The translations under genes and the position numbers were made by a program. A DNA stretch of 64,000 bases from positions 62,001 to 126,000 of the forward strand of contig CANLEE010000009.1 in the NCBI GenBank assembly GCA_947489585.1, given 5' to 3'. This document shows, piece after piece, positions 35,201 through 43,478 of the stretch (positions are counted from its first letter, which is position 1; each line of letters begins with the position of its first letter). Origin of the DNA: an uncultured Psychroserpens sp. GTDB lineage: Bacteria; Bacteroidota; Bacteroidia; Flavobacteriales; Flavobacteriaceae. The notes beneath the pieces are model-generated. The model saw nothing but the letters and a program-made list of their open reading frames with translations, was not told the origin of the DNA and did not search any database.

Positions 35201-35359
35201 AATAACCTAAAACAAGTAGACATATATAATATCAACGGTAAACTATTAAAATCCTCTGAAAATAGCGAAATTGATTTAAGCAAACTTTCAAAAGGAATCT
35301 ATTTGGTGAAAATTATGACAAATACAGGTACCACCTTTAAAAAAATTGTTTTAAAATAA
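32264..35359 (+). CDS. Large T9SS-secreted multidomain surface protein
   Basis: 1031 residues from the ATG at 32264, which begins a signal peptide (MRTRIIVFLTLIVQAFSVHSQ); the frame is open from 32228. Order: SBBP/propeller-like repeats (~20-440), a carboxypeptidase-regulatory/SdrD-B-like domain (ITGTVFQDLDANCVLD ... LSDLNGYYDIPV), DUF11-like and then DUF7619-type domains (DSFDPNDKLVSPSG ... ANIYFDFNLPI), and a T9SS sorting domain (TIYPNPSTGSI ... KGIYLVKI). Predicted as a cell-surface protein or adhesin. It follows an attC-like site directly and is far larger than usual cassette genes. Confidence 0.88.
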   Translation: MRTRIIVFLTLIVQAFSVHSQEFNWATSVSGDEYEYGIKSIADAQGNTYFIGYTTGTPFEYNGVTYPTNGNGGDAFFAKLDGNKELIWIKSVGGNDSVYFDEALDIHIDIFGDLYLTFKSSGNNFTYDGQILSGINSPGQYSGEGVLIKVNSNGNYIWHDSGTVSSSFQNVTTDSNGNVYMTGYFRTSITLGGAITLTNPSTGTTTDMLVAKYQPDGTILWAKNAGGIPHNTFAYGYGIDINPLTDEVIVLSKSDGDVFYDGVPTPAVNSAGEGIVLVSYHMDGTQNWVYQILEQPNNWNTNGTSLNISNSGIIGICGYKGGGNGLVGFYTSDGTVISEHAYPSSNTLRIFSIAFNEFNDAYLSGWCDTGAVLGISPGTVSLTNTTGFIAKIDIFQQVKWVSEITASSPANQISYNNERLLYAGRIDDSFIYNMGQDVITNNTGDALFGELLDYQLPNNRSNITGTVFQDLDANCVLDLDDTVQHSVIVKASDTNGLAHYALSDLNGYYDIPVNIETYTVEILPNPIVSSLISQNCYTEQEVTIAEFGQDVNDLNFPLELAECPLLSVDISSDRRRRCFESNTYVSYTNSGFAEAQNVEVVVQFPEYVTFISSDYAHTIDAQGNYVFSIGTLAQNESGTIHIVDFTECVNGITGLTQCTEAWITPTNDCTDALDPDYENWDGSTVKLHGACITNSIVQFTITNASLAGSGDMQNPSEYRIYVDNVLTLTENFQLDGQESMLVEYTPNGQTIRLEADQHPDHPGNSQPQATVEACGDNNGVVSMGFVNTMAMDDLDADVEIHCLEIIDSFDPNDKLVSPSGITVNHYLEAGTTLEYMIRFQNKGTDTAYTVVITDELSPYLDPSTIQFGLSSHPYTVRVTGTETPILEFTFSEINLPHETVDELGSNGFVKFKASTYDDLPIGTEINNNANIYFDFNLPILTNTAQTVIYELDLLSVESHIVDDFTIYPNPSTGSIIVKANNLKQVDIYNINGKLLKSSENSEIDLSKLSKGIYLVKIMTNTGTTFKKIVLK

Positions 35360-35366
35360 AAAAACG

Positions 35367-35468
35367 AAAGCTCAACAACATGTATAGATTGTTGTATAAC
35401 CTGGGTGAACTTGGAAAATCTCCACGCTGTCGCAAACGTACAACTGATACTATCACAACATAATAATT
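35367..35468 (+). other. Possible degenerate cassette end
   Basis: GCTCAACAACATGTATAGATTGTTG resembles the left half of the attC-like sites (RYYYAAC then AACRTGTATA). GTACAAC at 35438-35444 is the exact complement of the core GTTGTAC that begins this region at 32129. Either could mark the end of the third cassette. Neither has a clear right half. Confidence 0.3.
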
Positions 35469-35505
35469 AAGCAAAAGCTATGATGTCATGTCATAGCTTT
35501 TGCTT
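35469..35505 (+). terminator. Bidirectional hairpin AAGCAAAAGCTATGA / TCATAGCTTTTGCTT
   Basis: Perfect 15-bp stem with a 7-base loop, A/T-rich on both sides, between the T9SS gene and the endonuclease-family gene. Confidence 0.75.
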
Positions 35506-35733
35506 TATAGTTAAATATAGATTACCTGCTACATTTACTCACCAGCTAGAAATAATATTTGCACTATATTAACAGTCAGTTGATTATAAGTTTGTATCTT
35601 TAGTATTCTTCCCTTAAGAAATGATGTCTTCAATGTTGAAGTCATTCTAATTAATAGTAAAATACCTAGTAATGGGTATGGAATCGCTGTGTTCGATTCA
35701 GTAAGTTATTTTAATCTATTAATTATATAAATC

Positions 35734-36528
35734 ATGAGAGAATTTAGTCATACAACTGCCAAGGTCGCGGTGTGGAATTTAGCAGGTTTTAATCCAATTT
35801 CAGATGAAAAATTTGAAAATCAAATTGAAGGATTAGCAATATTAGATGCAGAGATAGTAACGCTCGTTGAAGTCAAACCTATCTCGTATTTACAACGCCT
35901 TATTGATGGCTTAGCAGCAAAGGGCTGCGATTATAGAGGAATTATATTACAACAATCTAGAGATTTAAATATTGGTGTGATAGTTAAATCTGGAGTCGAA
36001 GCAGAAACGCCACAATTTATAGATGGATCTGACTTAGGAAACCCAAATAGACGTAAAGCGTTTAGTGTTGAAATGAAAGTTGGAAAATTTGATTTCTTAT
36101 TAATTGCAGTGCATCTTAAATCGGGTCGTAACCGTCCACAGCAATTGGAAAGAAATGACCAATGTAAAGTGATTGGTGACTTTATCACCAATTATAGGGT
36201 TCAAAAACCAAGAAAGCCCGTGCTCTTAATGGGCGATTTTAATATGATTCCTGGACAAGATGTTAGTAATTTTCATTTTTTAGGAGGAGATGATATCATG
36301 GACTTTTTATCCTCTTGGGATCTACAAGCAAGATTTTCACATATTTTGGAAAAGGGACGCGCAAACCTCTTAGATGGATTCGCAATAACTAGAACATTTA
36401 CAAGAGAATATATTCGAGGAAGTTTAAGATTATTTCCAATGCATTGGACGATGGAAATGGGACGTGAAAAATTTAGAGAAAAAGTATCAGACCACCTTCC
36501 TTTTGTGGCTTCATTTAAAATAGATTAA
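35734..36528 (+). CDS. Endonuclease/exonuclease/phosphatase family protein
   Basis: 264 residues, no signal peptide. EEP-fold signatures in order: VAVWNLAGF, VTLVEVKP (metal-binding Glu), FLLIAVHLKSGRN (catalytic His), VLLMGDFNMIPG (Asp/Asn pair) and the closing KVSDHLPFVASF (DH). All active-site residues appear present. The substrate may be a nucleic acid or a phosphoester; which one cannot be told. It stands alone, with terminators on both sides. Confidence 0.87.
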   Translation: MREFSHTTAKVAVWNLAGFNPISDEKFENQIEGLAILDAEIVTLVEVKPISYLQRLIDGLAAKGCDYRGIILQQSRDLNIGVIVKSGVEAETPQFIDGSDLGNPNRRKAFSVEMKVGKFDFLLIAVHLKSGRNRPQQLERNDQCKVIGDFITNYRVQKPRKPVLLMGDFNMIPGQDVSNFHFLGGDDIMDFLSSWDLQARFSHILEKGRANLLDGFAITRTFTREYIRGSLRLFPMHWTMEMGREKFREKVSDHLPFVASFKID

Positions 36529-36591
36529 ACAACGTAGAATTGTTATAACTCATATTGAGTTAAGAGTTATCATATGAGCTTAATTAACGAA

Positions 36592-36614
36592 AAAAGCGGC
36601 AATCTGCCGCTTTT
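36592..36614 (+). terminator. Rho-independent terminator (AAAAGCGGCA...TGCCGCTTTT)
   Basis: 10-bp perfect stem with a 3-base loop, 64 bases after the endonuclease-family gene. Confidence 0.85.
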
Positions 36615-36994
36615 AGAGTGGAGTCAACGGGACAAAAGTCGAACTATTTTGATGAAGATTTACAAAGACTGAATCATATATTATTTTTACACTAGCTAAT
36701 ATTTTATAAGTAATTATTCATTAGGCGACATGTTATAAATGACTTTCCATATTTTATAGTTAGTCTAACTAAACACTTCTTAAATAATAGGTTATCTGAT
36801 TTTAATACTATTGTTTGGTTCTCCTTCAAAAACTAATTTTAAAGTTACATTTCCGTTGGCATCTATTGTTAATTTAAAATTAATTCTAATACTTTATTTA
36901 CAGATTCGTATTCAATTTCATAATCTGGCTATACATTCATTGGAGTGATTAGGACTAAAGGATACGATACCTTGTTGGTAGTATTTCTTCTTTA
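36615..36994. other. Gap with an S41-peptidase remnant
   Basis: 380 bases without an intact gene. The only recognisable content is the minus-strand S41 fragment listed separately. Confidence 0.5.
36869..36945 (-). pseudogene. Remnant of an S41-peptidase C-terminus
   Basis: Read on the minus strand, PDYEIEYESVNKVLELILN followed by a stop (36869-36871) closely matches the end of the intact S41 protein encoded at 38107-39075 (PDYEIEDEIVNKALKLLLDE). An in-frame TAG (36929-36931) comes just before the Pro, and no intact gene remains upstream. It is the tail of a decayed duplicate. Confidence 0.65.
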
Positions 36995-38092
36995 CTAATT
37001 AATATGCTTAACTAATTTTTCTTCAATAAGTCCATCTGCATATCCGTACCATCTTTCAAGTATTATTCTATCTGGCGAGATTAAAACATAGTTTGGAGTT
37101 CCAATCTCCCAATATTTTACATAAGCATCATTGTAGTTGCCTTTGCCATCCCATAAATAATGCCATGGAATTGAATCTCTTATAACATGATCCTGCCATC
37201 TTTCCTTATCAACATCAGTTGATATTGAAACAATATCCAAATCATTGGTGCTATTTTTATATATTTTTTTCAAGTCTGGCAAAGATAATTGGCTTCCATA
37301 ACAGCTTAAAGAAGAAAAATGTAAAAGAATATATTTATCCGTGATACCTGATAATACCACAGTATCTCCTTTTTGGTTTATAGCTTTATAATCATAATAC
37401 TTATCACCTACTTTTGGTTTAGAGAATTTACTTTGCAATTTTACTGCCTTCCCAGACTCAGTTTCTCTTAGCTCTGGGTCTAATTTCTCGTAGAGGCTAG
37501 TTAATTCTTTATTGGAAAATTTAGTTTTATAATTTTTGAATATATCTAAAGCTGCATAACTGTTAAATTCTCGTTTGAGTAATGACATAGTAATATTATC
37601 TAGTGAATCTGATAATTCAGTAAGCTGTTTAGTCAAGACTTTTTTATCTGAGTTGTGAATAAGTGTTAATTCATTTTTTAATCTCTGTCTTTGATACCTT
37701 ATTTGATAAAACTTCTCAGCCTCATCTTGATGAATTGAACCTGACATGTCAATATTCCAAGGAAAATCTTTTTTATCTGCAGTAAATGTTACATTTTCAT
37801 TTTCAACAATCAGTTGTGTATAAATGAACTCTGGAGCAGTCGCTAGAAGAGTTAATAATTCAGGTTGCTTTGACTTTAATTGACCTTTCATAGATAAATG
37901 TCCGTTAACTACATAAGCACTATCTACTGTAATGTTTGATAAAGGTTTAAGATAGAACAAGGTACTGTCAGGTATATTTAATAGAGTAGCTTCTAGTGTA
38001 AATTGTTTTTTTTTATTTTTAGGATTTATTTCATTTTTACAGGAAGTGAGTATCAAAAGTAAAATAAGTGTTGTGATAGAATAACTTTTCAT
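36995..38092 (-). CDS. Lipoprotein with DUF4369 and thioredoxin-like (TlpA/AhpC) domain
   Basis: 365 residues. Lipoprotein signal LILLLILTSC (Cys around 18). Residues ~30-120 form a DUF4369-type domain (FTLEATLLNIPDSTLFYLKPL). The C-terminal ~140 residues are a TlpA/AhpC-TSA thioredoxin fold (GDKYYDYKAINQKGDTVVLSGI). The usual WCxxC site reads SSLSCYGSQLSLP, with a single Cys, so normal disulfide exchange is doubtful. Such proteins face the periplasm. It lies 14 bases after the S41 gene on the same strand. Confidence 0.83.
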   Translation of the reverse strand: MKSYSITTLILLLILTSCKNEINPKNKKKQFTLEATLLNIPDSTLFYLKPLSNITVDSAYVVNGHLSMKGQLKSKQPELLTLLATAPEFIYTQLIVENENVTFTADKKDFPWNIDMSGSIHQDEAEKFYQIRYQRQRLKNELTLIHNSDKKVLTKQLTELSDSLDNITMSLLKREFNSYAALDIFKNYKTKFSNKELTSLYEKLDPELRETESGKAVKLQSKFSKPKVGDKYYDYKAINQKGDTVVLSGITDKYILLHFSSLSCYGSQLSLPDLKKIYKNSTNDLDIVSISTDVDKERWQDHVIRDSIPWHYLWDGKGNYNDAYVKYWEIGTPNYVLISPDRIILERWYGYADGLIEEKLVKHIN

Positions 38093-38106
38093 TTTATTAG
38101 ATTAAA

Positions 38107-39075
38107 TTAATATTTGTCTTGTTCGTCTAAAAGTAATTTTAATGCTTTATTTACAATCTCATCTTCAATTTCATAATCGGGTATTACACCTATATTTTCC
38201 CAATTAGTATTTGTTATAGGGTTTATTGGAGCTGCTGTTGAAATTGAGATTCTAAAACGATTATTTAGAGTATAAAAACTATTCATGTGTGCCGCTCCAG
38301 CAGAAGATTTTCCAACGATTTTGGCTTTTCCGAATGCTTGTAGCGTATATGCAAGAAACTCTGCCGCTGAACCTGTTTTTTCGTTTATGATAATATATAG
38401 AGGTGTATTTACTCTTAGCTTTCCATAAACTAAATCCGAACTATATTCTTTATCTGGAATACTATTTTTATCAGAATAAAAAGTAGTAGAGATATGAGTG
38501 GGTCCACCATCAAAATAATGATTCAGAATGTACATCATAAGTCCGCTATAACCACCACCATTTCCTCGAAGGTCAATGATTAAACCTTTTGTGTTTTCTA
38601 TGAGTTTCATTGTTGCAACTGCGGTTTGCATACCTCTTTGAGAATGCATAAATTCAACAATTTTTAAGTAACCAATATTCTCTTCTAATATTTTAATTTC
38701 TGTAAACCCAAAGTTTTGGGTTAGTTCTAAAGCCCGTTCTTTTTTCTCCCAGTCATCCCAATCGAAATCTTTTTTATCATCTTCAGTTTTTAAGTATTCT
38801 ACAGATAGATGTTTGTCGTTTGAAATAGTTCTTAAGTCTTTTGTGAGTTTATTGGCTAGACTATCTGGATTGATGAAGTTTTGATAAATTTTAGATTTAA
38901 TGTTTTGAGTGAATGCATCAGAAATTTCCAACTTCTTTTCTGTCAATACATAATGCTCCAAAATAAGTTCAGGGATTTTACTGATTATCGCCTTGATTTC
39001 TTTTTTAGTCAAATCTTGAGCATTACCTGAGAGAGAAATGATTATAAAACAAATATATAAAAGCAATTTTTTCAT
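38107..39075 (-). CDS. Exported S41-family (tail-specific/C-terminal processing) peptidase
   Basis: 322 residues. Signal peptide (MKKLLLYICFIIISLSGNAQ). The S41 core follows: GLIIDLRGNGGGYSGLMMYIL, then PLYIIINEKTGSAAEFLAYTL with the catalytic Ser in TGSAAE, and IVGKSSAGAAHMNSF. The N-terminal ~90 residues resemble the helical interphotoreceptor-retinoid-binding-like N-domain; no PDZ domain is seen. It works in the periplasm. A decayed copy of its C-terminus lies at 36869-36945. Confidence 0.87.
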   Translation of the reverse strand: MKKLLLYICFIIISLSGNAQDLTKKEIKAIISKIPELILEHYVLTEKKLEISDAFTQNIKSKIYQNFINPDSLANKLTKDLRTISNDKHLSVEYLKTEDDKKDFDWDDWEKKERALELTQNFGFTEIKILEENIGYLKIVEFMHSQRGMQTAVATMKLIENTKGLIIDLRGNGGGYSGLMMYILNHYFDGGPTHISTTFYSDKNSIPDKEYSSDLVYGKLRVNTPLYIIINEKTGSAAEFLAYTLQAFGKAKIVGKSSAGAAHMNSFYTLNNRFRISISTAAPINPITNTNWENIGVIPDYEIEDEIVNKALKLLLDEQDKY

Positions 39076-39113
39076 AAAAAAATTATATTATTTACTGTTT
39101 CGTGTTTTAATAA

Positions 39114-39824
39114 CTATATATAATAAGTCAATATTATAGCTATCATATTATAAATTCCGTGAGCTATTATAGAAGCGGTCAATCGTTTAGTTGTTATAAA
39201 TAATAAAGTATACATGATAGTCGGAATTAGAATATCAAACCAATCTAAAGCACTAACTGGTATATGACCAATTGAAAACAACGCAATAGATGAAACGACA
39301 GAAACCCATAGTCCTATTTTAGGGTTTTTAAAGACGTCTTTAAGCACATTAATGAAATATCCTCTGTTAAAGAGCTCTTCTGTAATTCCACCACCGATTA
39401 CTCCCAATGCAATAAATGATAGCGTTCCTATTAAACTACCATCATACATGTTCAACATACCTTTAATATCATCACGATTAGCTCCTCCTGTATTTGGAAT
39501 TATCAATGCAAATTGAAGAATTGTCCATATAGCTCCAAAAATAACACCCAATAAAATATCCTTTTTGATATTTACAAATTGAAGTCCGATATAGCTAAAA
39601 TCTTTCTTTAGTATTTTAAGTGAAGCATAGAGCAAAGCTGCAATTGATAAAAACTGAAATAACGCAATAAATAGTAAGTTTATTCCAATCTTTCCACCAT
39701 TAATTTTGGTAACTCCAAAGAATATATCTGGAATAATGAAAAGAGCATAACCGATAATGATGGTTAAAATAAAAACAATGATTGTCTTTGTTTTGCTAGT
39801 TTTTTTTTGATGTGTTTCTGTCAT
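39114..39824 (-). CDS. CPBP-family intramembrane metalloprotease
   Basis: 236 residues, about seven membrane segments. CPBP (CAAX protease/bacteriocin-processing) motifs: GGGITEELFNRGYFINVL (EExxxR variant), FSIGHIPVSA (motif with His) and IAHGIYNMIA (third His). These residues form the zinc site that cleaves peptides within the membrane. It lies in a minus-strand group with an S41 peptidase, a HExxH protein and a second CPBP protein. Confidence 0.87.
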   Translation of the reverse strand: MTETHQKKTSKTKTIIVFILTIIIGYALFIIPDIFFGVTKINGGKIGINLLFIALFQFLSIAALLYASLKILKKDFSYIGLQFVNIKKDILLGVIFGAIWTILQFALIIPNTGGANRDDIKGMLNMYDGSLIGTLSFIALGVIGGGITEELFNRGYFINVLKDVFKNPKIGLWVSVVSSIALFSIGHIPVSALDWFDILIPTIMYTLLFITTKRLTASIIAHGIYNMIAIILTYYI

Positions 39825-39853
39825 CTTTTTTATTAAGTTTCCTTTTAAGACAA

Positions 39854-40609
39854 TTAATTAGATTTCATAATAATTCCAACAAAACGACTTAAGTCCTTTA
39901 AGTCTGCTTTTGTCTTGAGATATTGGTCTATTCTTTTTTCTCCCATATCTTGAATTCGATACTTTGGCAAATGAGTATTAAAATGCAAAAAAACAAACGT
40001 GTCTACAATTCGCTCTTTCAATGTATGTGGGACGTTATATTTAGTTACAATAGATGCTTCGATACCAATATGTACTATCTCATGAATAATAGTATTTGCC
40101 GGGTTTTTATATTGCTTAAACTCACCATTTGGTGTTGTGTAAATTAAGATTGAGCCTTCATCAGGGTTATAGCTTCCACCAGGACCATATAATGTTAGGT
40201 TTATTTGGTAGGTGTCAAACATTTTAAAATCCCAGTTTCGTTCTGATTTATGTATTATAGAAACCATTTCATTGATGAGCGAACGTTGCTTTTCTATTTT
40301 ATGATAACCTTTCTTATAATCGGATTTTTTATAGACACTATCTTTTATAAAGGTTTTCAAGGTTTCATAATCATAATCGGAAAGACACTTTGTTTTAGCT
40401 TTATTTTTTAATAATTCAATATAGGCTCCTTCGGGAAGGTTTACTTGATAACCATTTTTTTCAAAGAAGTCAATATCTTGAATAGTTCTCCAGATATAGT
40501 CTGTTTCATCATCAACAGTTGGAATATTAATTTGTATTCTATTTTGACTTTTTATTTCACATGAAATAAGTAAAATAGTCATTACTAATACATAAAATTC
40601 ACACTTCAT
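39854..40609 (-). CDS. Putative HExxH zinc-metalloprotease, exported
   Basis: 251 residues. The start MKCEFYVLVMTILLISC is a signal with a possible lipobox Cys at 17. The motif TIIHEIVHIGIE (around residue 173) matches the HExxH zinc signature, with a Glu four residues later that could be a third ligand. No known family recognised otherwise. It overlaps the upstream CPBP gene by 11 bases, so the two are probably made together. Confidence 0.6.
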   Translation of the reverse strand: MKCEFYVLVMTILLISCEIKSQNRIQINIPTVDDETDYIWRTIQDIDFFEKNGYQVNLPEGAYIELLKNKAKTKCLSDYDYETLKTFIKDSVYKKSDYKKGYHKIEKQRSLINEMVSIIHKSERNWDFKMFDTYQINLTLYGPGGSYNPDEGSILIYTTPNGEFKQYKNPANTIIHEIVHIGIEASIVTKYNVPHTLKERIVDTFVFLHFNTHLPKYRIQDMGEKRIDQYLKTKADLKDLSRFVGIIMKSN

Positions 40610-41462
40610 CTTTTGATGTTTTTTTAGATACTATTAAGCAAAATGAAGCCATACCAATAATGACCCACAATCCTAAAATTGAGAAGTTACCCTCAAGTTT
40701 TTGATTGCCAAAATCCATTTCAAACAAGTAAATCATTACAGAATTTAGAGCACCATGAGCAATTACAGCTGGCCATACACTTTTTGAATTAATGGTTAAC
40801 CAACCAAAAAAGTAAGAAATAAATACAGTAGTTAATGGAAGAATTAGGAAAGCTCCCAATACTGGATATTCAGGATAGTTGAACCCATTAATGACGAGAG
40901 GAAAATGCCAAAATCCCCAAAGTAATCCTAAAAATGTTAGTGATGCAAATAAACTATTTTTCTCCAATAATTTCTTTTGAAGAAACCCTCTCCATCCAAT
41001 TTCTTCACCTATAGCTAAGAGACTCATGATTAATGAGGATACAATTCCTGTAATAAAAAAATTAAGAAGGAAAAAAGGAATACTTTGTTCGTTTGCGCCT
41101 AGTATAAGAAATATTTCAATACTATGAACTTTTCCGTTATCAATTAGAAAAACATTATTTGATGCTAATCCTGTGTGTTCAAATATTAAAATTCCAAGAA
41201 ATGTAATGAGAATTAGTAAAATTAAACTTAAAAATAAGTATTTAACTTTGCCAATATGCCAATTAATATACTTAAGACCCTGTTTAGTCTTTATTAAATA
41301 AATGATAGCTCCAATTGCAGGAAAGAACATTGTAAGACCTATAAATAAAGAATATAATGCAAAATTTTTTCCGCCATTTACTATTGTAATAATCTGAAAC
41401 GCATAGGTGAAGAGAAATACTAAACCAATGTATAGCCAAACGTTTTTTTCTAGTTTTATCAT
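40599..41462 (-). CDS. CPBP-family intramembrane metalloprotease
   Basis: 287 residues with eight membrane segments and a complete CPBP motif set: AIGEEIGWRGFLQKKLL (EExxxR), LLWGFWHFPLVI (FxxxH) and VIAHGALNSVMI (HxxxN). It is the first gene of the protease group, downstream of and on the same strand as the AraC-type regulator gene, from which it is separated by 132 bases. Natural substrates unknown. Confidence 0.9.
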   Translation of the reverse strand: MIKLEKNVWLYIGLVFLFTYAFQIITIVNGGKNFALYSLFIGLTMFFPAIGAIIYLIKTKQGLKYINWHIGKVKYLFLSLILLILITFLGILIFEHTGLASNNVFLIDNGKVHSIEIFLILGANEQSIPFFLLNFFITGIVSSLIMSLLAIGEEIGWRGFLQKKLLEKNSLFASLTFLGLLWGFWHFPLVINGFNYPEYPVLGAFLILPLTTVFISYFFGWLTINSKSVWPAVIAHGALNSVMIYLFEMDFGNQKLEGNFSILGLWVIIGMASFCLIVSKKTSKDEV

Positions 41463-41594
41463 GAATTTTTAAGCATCATTAAGTTTAAAAAATTGAATAA
41501 GTACTGAAAGAGCTTATTCATCACAAATAAATGAGTTTAATTTTAAAAAAACGTGCCATTATGAGAAATGGTACTACATAACTTTGTTAAATAT

Positions 41595-42707
41595 TTACTG
41601 TTTAACGAGTTTTTTATATTGTAGTGGTGTTTTTCCAGTTGTCTTTTTAAATACGCGATTAAAGGTCGTTTTAGAATTGAAACCACAATCATAAGCAATA
41701 CCTAAAAGTGTAATATTTGCATAATCAGAATCTTCAAGACGGTTGATAACAGCTTTAATTCGGTATTCATTAATGAAGTCAGAAAAACTTTTGTCAAGTC
41801 CTTCATTAATTATATTTGATAACGTATTAGGATGCATCTCAAGTTCTTCAGCCAATCGTCTCAAAGTTAATTCAGAGTTTAAATAAAAAAGATTTGCTTC
41901 CATTTGATTTTTTAACCAATTAGATTGGTTGATTTTTTCTTCTGAAGGTTCTCTTTTTGTTTTGTTTTGTTCCTTTTCTAAAAGGATAATTTCTGGTTTT
42001 AAATAGGCCTCAGCTGCAATCCAAATAGTAATGGTCGCCATTAATATATATAAAGGGTAATAATCTGATCTTTCAAGCGAATAGTTATAGAAATAAAAAT
42101 CAATAAAATTGAAGGGTAGCCATAAAAACCACAAAAATGTAAAGAGAATTAATAGCCTATATAAAGAGTAGAGTTTATATTTATCATCATTACTATAATT
42201 ATTAGTTAACCATTTGTGAAAGAATCTTATAACTCGTAATGATTTTATACAATAAATTATTACACTTCCTATGGCAATGAATTGAACTATTGGAAGGATA
42301 TTTACAAAGGTCCAAGTACTATATAATAAGATATTGTACTCAAGGGCTTCGTAAACCATCTCATAATAAAGAATAATATCTAATACAACTGGAACAAAAT
42401 GTAATTTATCTTTTAGACTTAATTTATGATCGGGTTTCGTTATTTTAAGTACATAAAAATAAATAGAAGGTCCTAAAGCAAGAGAAAAAGTAAGAGGGAA
42501 AAACTGGGACTTTGGATATTGAAGATAAATACCCAAATCCATGTTTAGCATCCACACATTCCAGCAGACTATAATTAGAGTAGCAATGCCTAAAAACTGG
42601 TTTGCTTTTTTGTTAATTCTATTTGATAATAACAATAATAAACCAAAGAGTAACCCTATAAATATAGAGCCAATAATTATAATATTTCCAACATCAATAC
42701 TTGTCAT
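41595..42707 (-). CDS. AraC-family regulator with seven-helix membrane sensor
   Basis: 370 residues. Seven membrane segments in the first ~240 residues, then a basic linker and a C-terminal AraC DNA-binding domain with both helix-turn-helix units (LTLRRLAEELEMHPNTLSNIIN and ITLLGIAYDCGFNSKTTFNRVFKKTTGKTPLQYKK). Membrane-bound AraC regulators of this build are common in Flavobacteria. Its position just before the two CPBP and the S41 genes suggests it controls them (inference). Confidence 0.9.
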   Translation of the reverse strand: MTSIDVGNIIIIGSIFIGLLFGLLLLLSNRINKKANQFLGIATLIIVCWNVWMLNMDLGIYLQYPKSQFFPLTFSLALGPSIYFYVLKITKPDHKLSLKDKLHFVPVVLDIILYYEMVYEALEYNILLYSTWTFVNILPIVQFIAIGSVIIYCIKSLRVIRFFHKWLTNNYSNDDKYKLYSLYRLLILFTFLWFLWLPFNFIDFYFYNYSLERSDYYPLYILMATITIWIAAEAYLKPEIILLEKEQNKTKREPSEEKINQSNWLKNQMEANLFYLNSELTLRRLAEELEMHPNTLSNIINEGLDKSFSDFINEYRIKAVINRLEDSDYANITLLGIAYDCGFNSKTTFNRVFKKTTGKTPLQYKKLVKQ

Positions 42708-42788
42708 GTTCTAATTAATTCAATGCATCTTGGACGAAAGCCCAAAGTAAAGACATTTATTGATCTTATAATGCAAGCTTTCTCAATT

Positions 42789-42926
42789 TTATTGATTTAA
42801 AAACTCAAGTAATTTTTCGAGATAGCTATTCTTTAGTTTTAAATACTCGAGTTCTTTTTGTCTATTTGAGTAGTTAATAGGGGTGTCATTTAAGAATTCC
42901 TGTACGTCTTCAAAAGTAGTTTTCAT
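42789..42926 (-). CDS. Small coiled-coil protein (45 aa)
   Basis: ATG (complement of 42924-42926) to TAA (complement of 42789-42791). The peptide begins MKTTFEDVQEFLNDTP and continues with a Lys/Glu/Leu-rich amphipathic helix with heptad-like spacing (ELEYLKLKNSYLEKLLEFL). Codon use and acidic/basic balance look like real coding, unlike the hydrophobic AT-rich shadows. No signal peptide. Function unknown. Confidence 0.55.
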   Translation of the reverse strand: MKTTFEDVQEFLNDTPINYSNRQKELEYLKLKNSYLEKLLEFLNQ

Positions 42927-43017
42927 AATATTTGTTTTTAGTTAAACAGTTAATTTGTAATTATTGTAAGCGTTTATACGCATCAAATAATGATAAAAAT
43001 ATCAACGAAATTATCAA

Positions 43018-43058
43018 CCAAAAAACAAAACCCCTGTATTTATAGTAAATGCAAGGGT
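43018..43058 (-). terminator. Terminator of ssrA
   Basis: On the minus strand, AACCC...ATTTA pairs with TAAAT...GGGTT (43028-43058), followed by TTTTGTTTTTTGG just past the CCA end of the tmRNA. Confidence 0.75.
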
Positions 43059-43063
43059 TAATT

Positions 43064-43456
43064 GTGGAGTCGGAGAGAATCGAACTCTCGTCCAAACAAG
43101 CTATTAAAGAGCTTTCTACACGTTTATTCTATTATTAGATTTTCGATGGTGAACTGGCAAAAGACAACCTATTCATCACTTAGCTTCTTAATCTCGAAAA
43201 GGCATCAAAGCACTACCTAATCTAAGTTAATATTTACGATGCCTCTAGTAAGAACGCCATTAACCAAGGCTTTCTGGAGACATTTAGCACTCCTACCTAG
43301 TAGGACGAGGCTTAATCTTACTGTAATTCAGATTATGCAGCTAAAGCGTAGTTATTATCGCCGTTTAAAATTTGGTCTAGCCTTTTACGTGTTTCAATGC
43401 CATTACACGACGTGCTTACCATTTAATGAGTCTCGCTGTCAAAACCAGTCGACCCC
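43064..43456 (-). ncRNA. ssrA: Transfer-messenger RNA (tmRNA)
   Basis: 393 nt on the minus strand. The 5' end GGGGTCGACTGGTTTTGACAGC and the 3' end with the T-arm GTTCGATTC and terminal CCA (43064-43066) form the tRNA-like domain and are near-universal for tmRNA. The tag ORF (43333-43362) reads GGC GAT AAT AAC TAC GCT TTA GCT GCA TAA, giving the tag (A)GDNNYALAA, of the Bacteroidota type. It rescues stalled ribosomes and marks the product for proteolysis. One-piece, not permuted. Confidence 0.97.
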
Positions 43457-43478
43457 TTATTAGTAATTTTTTGTTTTA

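Noticed and set aside
36616..36650. tRNA-like fragment (TGGAGTCAACGGGAC...GTCGAAC)
   Set aside because: It resembles the 3' end of a tRNA on the minus strand, but four extra A break the T-arm and no acceptor, D-arm or anticodon partner is present.
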